From positions 1,240,001 to 1,304,000 of the forward strand of contig NC_010545.1 of NCBI RefSeq assembly GCF_000069945.1: a stretch of DNA of 64,000 nucleotides, read 5' to 3'. Below, piece by piece: positions 37,050 through 45,100 of the stretch. Position numbers and translations under genes: made by a program. Each line of letters begins with the position of its first letter. Position 1 is the first letter of the stretch. The notes under the pieces were generated by a model. The model saw only the letters and a program-made list of their open reading frames with translations, did no database searches and was not told the origin of the DNA. Source of the DNA: Corynebacterium urealyticum DSM 7109 (GTDB lineage: Bacteria > Actinomycetota > Actinomycetes > Mycobacteriales > Mycobacteriaceae).

Positions 37050-37139
37050 TTAGCCCTTGATGGCAGCAACGATGGCCTGGAAGGCACCGGCGATAGCGCC
37101 AACGAGGACGTCAAACAGGGTAGAGATAAGCTGGAACAT
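37050..37139 (-). CDS. 29-residue amphipathic peptide (copy 1)
   Basis: A complete small gene: AGGAG at 37150-37146, six bases, ATG 37139-37137, stop TAA 37052-37050. The product starts MFQLISTLFD, continues VLVGAIAGAF and ends QAIVAAIKG; it has one Asp (10) and one Lys (28), no Cys and no leader or cleavable signal. A helix of this sequence would place Phe2, Leu4, Ile5, Leu8, Phe9, Leu12 on one face. 21 of its 29 positions are identical in copy 2. Length and pattern are like phenol-soluble modulins (compare delta-toxin IISTIGDL) or the very small porins of some corynebacteria. Monocistronic, with its own terminator. Activity untested. Confidence 0.75.
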   Translation of the reverse strand: MFQLISTLFDVLVGAIAGAFQAIVAAIKG

Positions 37140-37456
37140 GATGTTCTCCTTACTAGTGGAAGGTGTCGCACCCGGGGGTTGATCGGTGCACCCTTGACGC
37201 TAACAATTCATTTCGAGTGCACTTATTTGCACAAAACTATCGACCCCCTAAGCGGGGGCACGGCAAAGCTCTCACCTGGCATTAAAGCTAGACTCACCAC
37301 CCCTCCCCTCGGCTCAATTTCTTCCTCTCGCGAGCAAGCCTGCCGGCAATGCCCCCTCGATCCAGCCCCACCACCGCGCGCCACAGGAGGGGCACCAGTG
37401 CCGATTAGCGAGCAGCCAGCGCCGGCGCCCCGGCATCAACAATGGTGCCATAACAG

Positions 37457-37493
37457 CAAAAGGCCTCCCCCGAGCCAAAGCTCGAAGGAGGCC
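37457..37493 (-). terminator. Rho-independent terminator of peptide gene 2
   Basis: On the - strand: stem GGCCTCCT(T)CGAGC / GCTCGGGGGAGGCC with TTTG loop and a short T4 run, about 22 bases after the stop of the 31-residue peptide. Its shape and position repeat those of the copy 1 terminator. Confidence 0.85.
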
Positions 37494-37515
37494 AGAGATG
37501 CCCGAAGGCGATCTA

Positions 37516-37611
37516 TTACTTGCCACCCTTGATGGCGCCAACGATGGCCTCGAAGGCAGCCTTAGCTGCGTCAACGAAAACGTCGAAGAGGGTGGAAATA
37601 AGCTCGAACAT
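37516..37611 (-). CDS. 31-residue amphipathic peptide (copy 2)
   Basis: AGGAG at 37622-37618, ATG 37611-37609, stop TAA 37518-37516. The product starts MFELISTLFD, continues VFVDAAKAAF and ends EAIVGAIKGGK. It is more charged than copy 1 (Glu3, Asp10, Asp14, Lys17, Glu21, Lys28, Lys31; net about -1). Acidic and basic residues fall on one side of a helix and Phe/Leu/Ile/Val on the other, so it should be surface-active. The two are paralogues that have diverged mainly in charge, as sometimes happens in two-peptide bacteriocins. It has its own terminator and 5' region. Confidence 0.75.
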   Translation of the reverse strand: MFELISTLFDVFVDAAKAAFEAIVGAIKGGK

Positions 37612-38000
37612 AATGTTCTCCTAACTATTGGAAAGCGTCGCACCCGGGGGTTATTTGGTGCATCAAAGAACCTACACGACCTTCGTGAAGGCGCTTATTT
37701 TTACCGCACAAAAGACCCCCTTCTGGGGGTATCAAAACGCTCTCACCTGCACTTTAAGTGCAACTCAGATGGCCTCACTCTCAGCACGTTCAGCTCAACC
37801 GACAAGCAAGCACGCAGGTAGCATTTGGGGAATCGACCGCATATCACATCACCAAGCGCTAGGCAAGCCCGGCCGGCGACCTCACCTAGCTCAGTAGGCG
37901 TCGCTGGTCGTGAGGGGCCGGAGCCCCATGACAAAAGTCATGGGCAAGTAATGACAGAAAATATTTCGGCTCCTCATGCTGGATTTCTAGCGTGAAGACC
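37612..38000. other. intergenic region between peptide gene 2 and the ABC transporter gene
   Basis: Holds the 5' region of peptide gene 2 (- strand) and the promoter of the ABC gene (+ strand). A perfect hairpin CCCATGAC-AAAA-GTCATGGG is at 37925-37944; it lacks a T run and may be an operator. A 13-bp palindrome GCACTTTAAGTGC is at 37749-37761. No protein-coding gene is supported here. Confidence 0.5.
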
Positions 38001-38918
38001 ATGAACACGACACACACCGCCCAAGCGATAGAAGCCACCGGAGTCAGCAAAACCTTCCACCCACGTTCCAGCCTTCCCGTGCACGCGCTCAAGAACGCGA
38101 ACCTCACTGTCCAACCGGGCGAGATCATCGCCCTCCTCGGCACCAACGGCGCGGGTAAGACCACCCTGCTGGACCTCATCCTGGGGCTGACCACCCCGAC
38201 CTCCGGCACCGTCACCGTGATGGGGCATTCCCCCACCCAGGCCGTTTACAAGCAACACATCGGTGCGCTGATGCAGACCGGTGGCCTGCTCAACGAGCTC
38301 ACGGTCAAAGACACCGTGGAGATGGTCGCCGCGACCTTCCCGGAGCACCTGCCCCTCGACGAGGTCATCGCACAGGCCGACCTGGAACCCATCTACGCCC
38401 GGCGCGTCGGCAAATGCTCCGGCGGGGAGCAACAGCGACTCCGTTTCGCCCTCGCCATCCTCGGCAACCCGGAGATCCACATTCTGGACGAGCCGACTGC
38501 CGGGATGGATGCTGGCGCGCGGCGCCGCTTCTGGGACTCCATGACCCACCAGGCCCAACAAGGACGCACGATCATCTTCGCCACCCACTACCTAGAAGAA
38601 GCGGAGCACTTCGCCCAGCGCATCGTCCTCATGAAGAACGGTGAAATCATCGCCGACGGAACCACCGCCGAGCTGCGGAACATGACTGCCGGCCGGGTGG
38701 TTAGCGCCGAGTTCCCGGGCGAGCTCCCTGACCTGACCAGGCTGCCTGGTGTGACAGGCAACGACGTCACCGGCAACCGCCTGAGCATGACCACCGAGGA
38801 TTCCGACGCACTCGCCCGCTATCTGCTGACCCACACCGAGGCCCACGACCTCAGCATCAGCAGCCACACCCTGGAGGACACCTTCCTCGCACTGACGAAA
38901 GAACACCAGGAGACATAA
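38001..38918 (+). CDS. ABC transporter ATP-binding protein
   Basis: 305 residues from ATG 38001 (a GTG three codons upstream is possible). It is a complete ATPase: Walker A LGTNGAGKTTLLD (about 46-58), Q-loop GALMQTGGLL, signature CSGGEQQRLRFALAI, Walker B IHILDEPTAGMD and H-loop ATHYLEE. A 90-residue C-terminal extension is like the YxlF/CcmA-type drug or peptide exporters. The next gene is its permease, but that gene is broken, so this ATPase has no intact partner here. It is divergent from the peptide genes with about 390 bp between. Confidence 0.88.
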   Translation: MNTTHTAQAIEATGVSKTFHPRSSLPVHALKNANLTVQPGEIIALLGTNGAGKTTLLDLILGLTTPTSGTVTVMGHSPTQAVYKQHIGALMQTGGLLNELTVKDTVEMVAATFPEHLPLDEVIAQADLEPIYARRVGKCSGGEQQRLRFALAILGNPEIHILDEPTAGMDAGARRRFWDSMTHQAQQGRTIIFATHYLEEAEHFAQRIVLMKNGEIIADGTTAELRNMTAGRVVSAEFPGELPDLTRLPGVTGNDVTGNRLSMTTEDSDALARYLLTHTEAHDLSISSHTLEDTFLALTKEHQET

Positions 38919-38922
38919 AACC

Positions 38923-39231
38923 ATGAGCACCACCCTGAGATTTACCGGCCACGAACTCCTCCGACTGCGCCGGGACATGGCCACTCTCTTGTTCAGCATC
39001 GGGCTGCCGATCTTCTTCTACCTCATCTTCGGCGCGCTACAGGACTACGGGGATCAGAAAATCAACGGCGGGAACCTCGCCGCCTTCGTCATGCTGGGTA
39101 TGGCTTTCTACGCTGGCGTGGTGGGCGCGGTCGGCGCCGCAGGGTCCGCCGTCACCGACAACCGCAGCGGGTGGTCGGCTTATCGTGCGCCGCGAACAGG
39201 GCCTAATTACCGTACTGATCACGATGGGTGA
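38923..39231 (+). pseudogene. ABC-2 permease, 5' remnant
   Basis: The frame begins MSTTLRFTGHELLRLRRDMATLLFSIGLPIFFYLIFGAL, the start of an ABC-2 permease with a first membrane helix (about 21-39), and a second (FVMLGMAFYAGVVGAVGAAG). After about residue 84 (NRSG) the sequence leaves the family and soon stops. A complete protein would need about 240 residues. The similarity switches here to the end of a histidine kinase in another frame, so a deletion has removed the permease 3' part and most of the kinase. Confidence 0.8.
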
Positions 39232-39283
39232 GGATCACGAATTCATCGACGATCACTCCAACCGGCAGGAGGCAGCCCAATGA
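39164..39283 (+). pseudogene. sensor histidine kinase, 3' remnant
   Basis: In the frame ending at TGA 39281-39283 the product reads AAGGRLIVRREQGLITVLITMG and a short tail EDHEFIDDHSNRQEAAQ. AAGGRL is the end of the ATPase G2 region of NarL-partner kinases. The stop overlaps the response regulator ATG (ATGA), as in an intact kinase-regulator pair. Everything upstream is missing; the junction is near 39163-39172. Confidence 0.75.
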
Positions 39284-39886
39284 CAACAATCCGCGTACTA
39301 CTCGCCGAGGACCAGTCGCTGGTGCGTGGGGCGCTGGTCGCGCTACTCAGCGCAGAACCGGACATCGAGGTTATTGCGGAATGCGCCACGGGCACTGAAG
39401 CCCTGCGCCTGGTGCAGGAGCACCCCATCGACGTGGCCCTCCTGGATATCGAAATGCCGGGGCTCAACGGCCTGGACGTGGCCAAAGAGCTGTCCGGGCA
39501 CCCGTGCCGTTGCCTGATCGTCACGACCTTCGGTAAGGCGGGCTACGTCAAGCGCGCGATGGAGTCGGGCGTGGACGGGTTCATCGTGAAGGACACCCCT
39601 CCCGAGGAGCTCGCCGATACAATCCGTCGGGTGCACGCCGGTCTGCGTGTCATCGACCCGACGCTAGCCCGGGACAGTCTGCTCGCCCCGGATAATCCCC
39701 TCAGCGACCGGGAAACGCAGGTATGCCAGCAGCTCTTCCAAGGAAAAAAGCTCGCCCGCCATCGCCAAGGCCCTGCACCTTTCGCCGGGCACAGAGCGCA
39801 GTCACATCTCCAGCATTATCTCGAAGACCGGCGCGGGAAACCGCTTCGAGGCTGCCCACCTGGCGAAGGCGAATGGCTGGATCTAG
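39280..39886 (+). pseudogene. NarL-type response regulator with a frameshift
   Basis: The receiver domain is intact (LLAEDQSLVRGALVALL, phospho-accepting Asp in VALLDIEMPGLNG, Lys in FIVKDTPPEEL). The LuxR-type DNA-binding domain starts LSDRETQVCQQLFQGK and continues in the next frame as SSPAIAKALHLSPGTERSHIS and SIISKTGAGNRFEAAHLAKANGWI. The shift is at an A6 run (39744-39749): one A too many. In the uncorrected frame the protein runs on into unrelated sequence. With its kinase also destroyed, the two-component system cannot work in this strain. Confidence 0.8.
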
Positions 39887-39954
39887 CCCGCTGCCCGGGG
39901 AAACACAGCAGGCTTGGGCATGTGCTGCCCTCGCTGCTGCCCCAGGCCAGTCCC

Positions 39955-40563
39955 CTAGTTCTCCGGTGCTTTGCCGAACTTGATAAAGGAGTTCCTGCCG
40001 AGGACAAACTTTCTCCGGGACAGCTGCCCGAAGATCTCACGGCTTTCCACGGAATCCTTAGTCACGCGGACGAGCAGCGTGCGACTGGCCTCCTCAACGA
40101 GGTAGAAGGAATCACCGCTGAAGGAGTTCTTCACCTCGGAAATGAAATTGGGCACCCCGTCGAAGGCAATCTCGGTGAACCACTTCATGGCCGTCTCGCC
40201 TTTAGTGTTCTTCTTTTCCCGCAGCAGTGGAGTGATCACCGCGTGCGGGAAGACCTGCCGAACCGCGGTGTGAGCCTGCGTCCCTTTCGCCAGGAACCTG
40301 CCCTCGGTCTTCTCCAGGGACTTGACGTCGACGGCCACGCGGTCGGTCGTTGCGCCTAGTACCGCTCCCTCATTACCCAGAAGGTCATCGGTGCTGACCC
40401 CGAACAGCGCAGCAAGCCTCTTGAAGGCCTCGATATCGGGCGCGCTGTCCCCAGATTCCCAACCTTGCACGTCTTCCCGGGCCACCACGAGCTTGTCCGC
40501 GAGCTCGGCCTGGGAAAGCCCGGCCTTGTTCCGGAGAGCCTTAATGCGCTGTGCCAGTGCCAT
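39955..40563 (-). CDS. XRE family regulator with C-terminal PH-like domain
   Basis: 202 residues. The HTH is at about 5-60 (IKALRNKAGLSQAELADKLVVAREDVQGWESGDSAPDIEAFKRLAALFGVSTDDLL). After about 90 residues of linker the C-terminal part (about 100-200) has the strand pattern of bacterial PH-like domains (FTEIAFDGVPNFISEVKNSFSGDSFYLVEEASRTLLVRVT). Its ATG is about 7 bases after a -10 box, so the message is probably leaderless, and an 11-G tract fills the promoter spacer. It is convergent with the broken response regulator and divergent from the CPA2 antiporter gene. Confidence 0.85.
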   Translation of the reverse strand: MALAQRIKALRNKAGLSQAELADKLVVAREDVQGWESGDSAPDIEAFKRLAALFGVSTDDLLGNEGAVLGATTDRVAVDVKSLEKTEGRFLAKGTQAHTAVRQVFPHAVITPLLREKKNTKGETAMKWFTEIAFDGVPNFISEVKNSFSGDSFYLVEEASRTLLVRVTKDSVESREIFGQLSRRKFVLGRNSFIKFGKAPEN

Positions 40564-40569
40564 GCGAAA

Positions 40570-40598
40570 ATCCTACCCCCCCCCCCATTCGGCACCAA
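40570..40598 (-). promoter_or_regulatory. promoter of the XRE gene with an 11-G tract in its spacer
   Basis: Read on the - strand: -35 TTGGTG (40598-40593), spacer of 17 bp made of CCGAAT plus G11 (40586-40576), -10 TAGGAT (40575-40570), then TTTCGC and the ATG. With eleven G the spacer is the optimal 17 bp; gain or loss of a G would change promoter strength. This is a classic arrangement for phase variation by slipped-strand mispairing. Confidence 0.65.
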
Positions 40599-40671
40599 GT
40601 CCTCAATCATCCCTATGAATAATGCGTTTCATAGTGCACGAAAAACTCCCCTGTGAGGCACACTACAGTCC

Positions 40672-42270
40672 ATGGAATTATTGCTGACTTACCTCGGCGT
40701 GGTTTTCATCTGTGGACTCATCGCCTGGGCCGTGCGGCTGCCGCCCCTGATCGGCTTCCTTGCCGCCGGTTTCGCACTCCACGCCGCGGGTGTGGAGCAC
40801 GTCGAGTCCCTCGACCTCTTCGCTGATATCGGCGTGACCCTCATGCTCTTCGCCATCGGCCTGCGCCTCGACCTGAAGGCGCTCACCGATAAGGCAGTCT
40901 GGCTTACGGCCAGCGCCCACGTCCTGGTCATGACGCTCGTCGGCGCGGGATTCATCACCGCCCTCGGTGCGCTCGGTGCTTTCGGTCCCACCAGTTTCCA
41001 GGTGGCCGTCAACGTCGCGCTGGTCTTGAGCTTCTCCAGCACCATCGTGGTCATCAAAATCCTGCAGGACCGAGGCGACGAGCAGGCTCTCTACGGGAAT
41101 ATCTGCATCGGCGTGTTGATTATGCAGGACATTCTCGCGGTGGCCTTTATGAGCATCCTGCGCGGCGAGCCGCCACACCTGGCTTCCCTGCTGCTTGTCG
41201 TGATCGTGCCAGTGCTGGCCCTGACCACCCGCCGTTGGTACAAGCTCGGCCACGGTGAACTCGGGGCTCTATTCGGCATCGCCATGGCACTGATCCCCGG
41301 CTACGCGCTTTTCGAGTGGGTCGGGCTTTCCGGCAGCCTCGGCGCACTGATCATGGGCGTGGTTCTCTCCCGCTCCCCCGGTGCTGAACAGCTCAGCCAC
41401 TCCCTGTTCACACTCAAGGAGCTGTTGCTGGTCGGATTCTTCGTCAACATCGGATTCATGGGGCTGCCGAATTGGCAGAACGTTGCCGACGCCGCCCTAC
41501 TCCTCCTCTTGCTCCCCGTTCAGGCCGCCGCCTACTGGGCGATCCTGTGGTCCCTGGGGCTGCGCAACCGCACCTCTGTGCTCGCGGCGCTCCTGCTGGC
41601 CAACTACTCGGAGTTCGCGCTCATCATCGCCGCCGTTGGCGTTCAGGACGGCTGGCTCAACCAGCGCTGGCTGCTCTCCCTGGTGCTTGCAGTCTCCATC
41701 AGCTTCGTCATCTCCGCGATCTTCAACCCGCAGAGCGTGTCCCGCGCCACCCACCTGGCTAAGCGCCTGCCCGTGCGCCCACCGCACAAAATCCACCCGG
41801 AGGACCGCCCCATCGAGCTCGGCGACGCCCACGCTCTCGTGCTCGGCGTCGGCCGCGTCGGGCTTGCGTGCTACAACGAGCTCAGCGAAGTCTACGGGGC
41901 CAAGATCTTGGGCGTGGAGCACGACCCCGCCCGGGTTCGCCACCTGCAGGAACGCGGCTACAACGTCGTGGAAGGCGACGCGACGGATATCGACTTCTGG
42001 GAGCGGGTGAAAGACAGCCACCAGATCGACATGATCATGCTCGCCATGCCCGCCCAGCACGCGAACGTGGATACCGTCAAGGAGATCCACGCCTCCCATG
42101 TGGACACCGAGGAGTGCACCATCAGCTCGGTGGCGATGTACCGGGAGGACGTCGAAGCCCTCGAGGAGCTCGGCCTGGACGTCGTCGTCCACCTGCAGGA
42201 CGGTGCCGGCGAGTCCCTGGCGGAGCGAACCTTCCTGAACCAGGAGCAACGCCGCTCCCAGCTGCAGTAG
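40672..42270 (+). CDS. CPA2-type cation/proton antiporter with TrkA-N domain
   Basis: 532 residues. The membrane domain has about 12 helices (1-360): LTYLGVVFICGLIAWAVRLPPLIGFLAAGFALHAAG, FADIGVTLMLFAIGLRL, and the unwound helix region with SSTIVVIKILQDRG. The C-terminal Rossmann domain begins DAHALVLGVGRVGLACYNEL (about 382-401), with LGVEHDPARV and VVEGDATDIDFW, as in KefB/KefC-type K+/H+ antiporters. It would control K+ or Na+ efflux and cytoplasmic pH in response to nucleotides. No KefF/G-like partner is encoded next to it. It is divergent from the XRE gene. Confidence 0.88.
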   Translation: MELLLTYLGVVFICGLIAWAVRLPPLIGFLAAGFALHAAGVEHVESLDLFADIGVTLMLFAIGLRLDLKALTDKAVWLTASAHVLVMTLVGAGFITALGALGAFGPTSFQVAVNVALVLSFSSTIVVIKILQDRGDEQALYGNICIGVLIMQDILAVAFMSILRGEPPHLASLLLVVIVPVLALTTRRWYKLGHGELGALFGIAMALIPGYALFEWVGLSGSLGALIMGVVLSRSPGAEQLSHSLFTLKELLLVGFFVNIGFMGLPNWQNVADAALLLLLLPVQAAAYWAILWSLGLRNRTSVLAALLLANYSEFALIIAAVGVQDGWLNQRWLLSLVLAVSISFVISAIFNPQSVSRATHLAKRLPVRPPHKIHPEDRPIELGDAHALVLGVGRVGLACYNELSEVYGAKILGVEHDPARVRHLQERGYNVVEGDATDIDFWERVKDSHQIDMIMLAMPAQHANVDTVKEIHASHVDTEECTISSVAMYREDVEALEELGLDVVVHLQDGAGESLAERTFLNQEQRRSQLQ

Positions 42271-42282
42271 TGCTACGTCGAG

Positions 42283-43293
42283 CTAGGTTCGCTTCGCGTA
42301 ACGCATCCCCTCGATGACCTCACCGTTATCGAAGATGACGGGGCGGCCGTACTCCAAGCCCGGCCCGTCGTCGTACTTCTGCATCAGGTAGTCGTTGAGC
42401 TGCTGCATGTCCTTGACCAGAATGGCCTGATAGGGCATGTCGAAGGCGATCTTCTCCAGGAAAAGGAGCTTGCCGTCGTAGGGCACTGCGACCCCAGTGT
42501 GACCAACGAAGAGGGTGGCCGGGTCTGTCAGGGTGTCGTGGGAGAACATCGAGATCACGCGCGCCTTCGTATCCTCGAACGTGATGCCGCGATCCTTGGC
42601 GTAGGCCTTGATATCCGCAATGTGCTGGCCCGAGTCCTGGTCCTTGGTGGTCGGGATCGCACCGTAGAGAGCGTCGAAGCGCTGGTGCTCGGCGCTGGTC
42701 AGGATCTCCTTCGGCGCGTTTTTGAGGGACTCCTCGTCGATAAACAGCAGCGAGGTGTCTGGGTTGGATTCGTCCTCGACGCTGAACAGGGACTGCGCCA
42801 GCGTGAAGGTGTTGATCCGGCAGTTGGTGCCCGCGTAATGCTGGCCGTGATGCTTCTGCCACGCACTGGTCAGCGCCTCGACGTCGTACTCCGGGTCCTG
42901 GGTGCCGTAGTCCCGGAAACCGCTGGAGATGAGGCTGTCGGTCGGCACCGCGCTGTTGTACTCGGTCACAAGGTCGAAGAAGCGGTCGATGTTCTCCTTC
43001 GGGAGCCCGGCGTCTTCAAGCGCGCTGCGGGCGAGGTCCTGGGACGCCGAGTCGACGAGGTTGCTGATCCTCACGCCAGCCAGCAGTTCTTCAGGCCCCT
43101 GGTCCGCGGCCGTGGGCGTGGGCTGCTGAGCGGAGTTCGCCCCGCCAGACTGCTGCTCGCCGGTTTGCTGAGCACCGGGGCTCTGTTCGCTCGAGCTCTG
43201 CTGCTCGTTGGGGGCAGAATCCTCCGCAGACGCGCAGGCCGTCGCAAGCAAGCAAGCCGCAAGAATGGGGAGGCTAAGAGAAGGAAAACGCAT
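42283..43293 (-). CDS. DUF4300 family lipoprotein
   Basis: 336 residues. A lipoprotein signal peptide covers 1-19 with the lipobox LLATAC (Cys20), followed by a Gln/Ser/Glu-rich linker of about 50 residues (NEQQSSSEQSPGAQQTGEQ and so on) that would span the cell wall layer. The folded part (about 72-336) resembles DUF4300 (ISNLVDSASQDLARSALEDAGL, HYAGTNCRINTFTLAQSLF, GHTGVAVPYDGKLLFLEKIAFDMPYQAI). The paired Cys of the N-terminal part of such proteins is not obvious. Function unknown. It is convergent with the antiporter gene. Confidence 0.8.
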   Translation of the reverse strand: MRFPSLSLPILAACLLATACASAEDSAPNEQQSSSEQSPGAQQTGEQQSGGANSAQQPTPTAADQGPEELLAGVRISNLVDSASQDLARSALEDAGLPKENIDRFFDLVTEYNSAVPTDSLISSGFRDYGTQDPEYDVEALTSAWQKHHGQHYAGTNCRINTFTLAQSLFSVEDESNPDTSLLFIDEESLKNAPKEILTSAEHQRFDALYGAIPTTKDQDSGQHIADIKAYAKDRGITFEDTKARVISMFSHDTLTDPATLFVGHTGVAVPYDGKLLFLEKIAFDMPYQAILVKDMQQLNDYLMQKYDDGPGLEYGRPVIFDNGEVIEGMRYAKRT

Positions 43294-43356
43294 GAGGACA
43301 TGCTCGCCCCGCGCCTACCCTCGGCAGGCGCTGCAGGGGACGATTATTCTGGAAAT

Positions 43357-45072
43357 ATGACTTATTCCAGTGTGATCACCAAGCCTCAGCCCAGCGACGT
43401 CGAAATCGCACAGGCTCACATCCTCGAGCCCATCGCGGACATCGCCGAGCGCGCCGGAATCCCCGCCGAAGCACTCATCCCCTACGGCACCACTAAGGCC
43501 AAGGTGGACGTCCCCGCCCTGCGCACCACCGACGTATGGGACAAGCCCCTGGGCCGCACCGTCCTCGTGACAGCCATGTCCCCCACCCCCGCGGGCGAAG
43601 GCAAGTCCACCACCCTGATCGGCCTGGCTGACGCCCTGCGCACCGCCGGGAAGAACACCATCGTCGCCATCCGCGAACCGTCCCAGGGCCCAGTCATGGG
43701 CATCAAGGGTGGCGCGGCCGGCGGCGGCTACGCGCAGATCGTCCCGATGGAGGACATCAACCTCCACCTCACCGGCGACATGCACGCCCTCACCGCCGCA
43801 AACAACACCCTCGCTGCCCTCATCGACAACCACATCCAGCAGGGCAACGAGCTCGGCATCGACCCGCGCCGGGTCACCTGGCGCCGTTGCATGGACGTCA
43901 ACGACCGCAGCCTGCGTTCCATCGTCACCGGTCTTGGCGGACCAGCCCACGGCACCCCGCGTGAGGCTGGGTTCGACATCACCGCCGCCAGCGAGATGAT
44001 GGCGATCCTCTGCCTCGCCACGGACCTGGCTGATCTGAAGGCTAAGCTCGCCAACATCGTGATCGGCCAGACTTATAGCGGCGGGCCGGTGACCGTAGGC
44101 GACCTGCAGGTCGAGGGCGCGCTCACCGCCCTGCTGCGCGACGCGCTGAACCCGAACCTCGTGCAGACCCTCGGCGGCACCCCGGCGCTGATCCACGGTG
44201 GCCCCTTCGCCAACATCGCGCACGGCTGCAACAGCCTCATCGCCACCCAGACCGCCCGCCGTCTCGGTGACATTGTCGTCACGGAAGCCGGCTTCGGCTC
44301 CGACCTCGGCGCGGAGAAGTTCTTCGACATCAAGGCCCGCGAGGGCGGCATCGACGTGGACGCGGCCGTCGTCGTCGCGACCATCCGCTCCCTGAAGTAC
44401 AACGGCGGCGTCGCGAAGGAGGACCTGAACAGCGAAAACCTGGCCGCCCTGGACGAGGGACTGAAGAACCTCGAGCGCCACGTGAAGAACATGGAGAAGT
44501 TCGGCACCACCCCGGTCGTCGCGCTGAACCTCTTCACCTCCGACACCGACGTCGAGCGCGAACACGTCGCCGAGTGGGCTGAAAAGCTGGGCGTGCGCCT
44601 GGCCGAGTCCACCGTCTGGGCCGAAGGCGGCGCCGGTGCTGCCGAGCTGGCGGAGCAGGTGCTCGAGGTCATCGAGTCCGGCCAGGCCCCGAATGCCGGC
44701 TCCCAGCAGCTCTACGATCCGGCCGAGGGGATTGCCGAGTCCATCAAGACCATCGCGACCCGCATCTACGGCGCTAGTGGCGTGGAGTTTTCCACCAAGG
44801 CCAAGAAGGACCTGCAGTTCCTCGCCGATCACGGCTGGGACAAACTGCCCGTGTGCATCTCCAAGACGCAGTACAGCTTCTCCGACGACCCGGCGGAGCT
44901 GGGCGCGCCGGAAGGACACGTGCTGCACGTCCGCGAACTGCTCCCACGCCTGGGCGCGGGCTTCGTCGTGGCGCTGACCGGGCAGGTGATGACGATGCCG
45001 GGGCTGCCGAAGCGCCCCGCAGCAGAGCAAATCGATGTCGCCGAGGACGGCACGATCGCCGGACTGTTTTAG
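43357..45072 (+). CDS. fhs: formate-tetrahydrofolate ligase
   Basis: 571 residues from ATG 43357 (MTYSSVITKPQPSDVEIAQAHI); the frame is open much further upstream, but that is antisense to the lipoprotein gene. It makes 10-formyltetrahydrofolate from formate, THF and ATP. The P-loop is TPAGEGKSTTLIGLADAL (about 73-90), followed by the usual REPSQGPVMGIKGGAAGGGYAQI, HLTGDMHALTAANN and VTWRRCMDVNDRSLR. The length is slightly above the usual 557. One-carbon metabolism; not linked to its neighbours. Confidence 0.96.
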   Translation: MTYSSVITKPQPSDVEIAQAHILEPIADIAERAGIPAEALIPYGTTKAKVDVPALRTTDVWDKPLGRTVLVTAMSPTPAGEGKSTTLIGLADALRTAGKNTIVAIREPSQGPVMGIKGGAAGGGYAQIVPMEDINLHLTGDMHALTAANNTLAALIDNHIQQGNELGIDPRRVTWRRCMDVNDRSLRSIVTGLGGPAHGTPREAGFDITAASEMMAILCLATDLADLKAKLANIVIGQTYSGGPVTVGDLQVEGALTALLRDALNPNLVQTLGGTPALIHGGPFANIAHGCNSLIATQTARRLGDIVVTEAGFGSDLGAEKFFDIKAREGGIDVDAAVVVATIRSLKYNGGVAKEDLNSENLAALDEGLKNLERHVKNMEKFGTTPVVALNLFTSDTDVEREHVAEWAEKLGVRLAESTVWAEGGAGAAELAEQVLEVIESGQAPNAGSQQLYDPAEGIAESIKTIATRIYGASGVEFSTKAKKDLQFLADHGWDKLPVCISKTQYSFSDDPAELGAPEGHVLHVRELLPRLGAGFVVALTGQVMTMPGLPKRPAAEQIDVAEDGTIAGLF

Positions 45073-45100
45073 CGGCAAAAATGGGACTACACTGAGCTTC

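Larger units (their letters stand above)
37140..37750 (-). repeat. tandem duplication covering peptide genes and their 5' regions (472-bp period)
   Basis: Copy 1 (about 37050-37278) and copy 2 (about 37516-37750) repeat with an offset of 472 bp. Shared blocks, with the same offset: start codons 37139/37611; GTCGCACCCGGGGGTT at 37165 and 37637; a CCCCC...GGGGG hairpin at 37244 and 37716; TCTCACCTG at 37270 and 37741 (offset 471). Between these blocks the copies differ, so the duplication is old and the conserved blocks are probably functional (leader hairpin, promoter or operator). No third copy is seen in the window. Confidence 0.75.

Noticed and set aside
37179..37934. Longer frames (60-117 codons) on both strands in the peptide region
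   Set aside because: They cross the terminators and duplicated 5' regions, lack ribosome sites and differ in frame between the two repeat copies.
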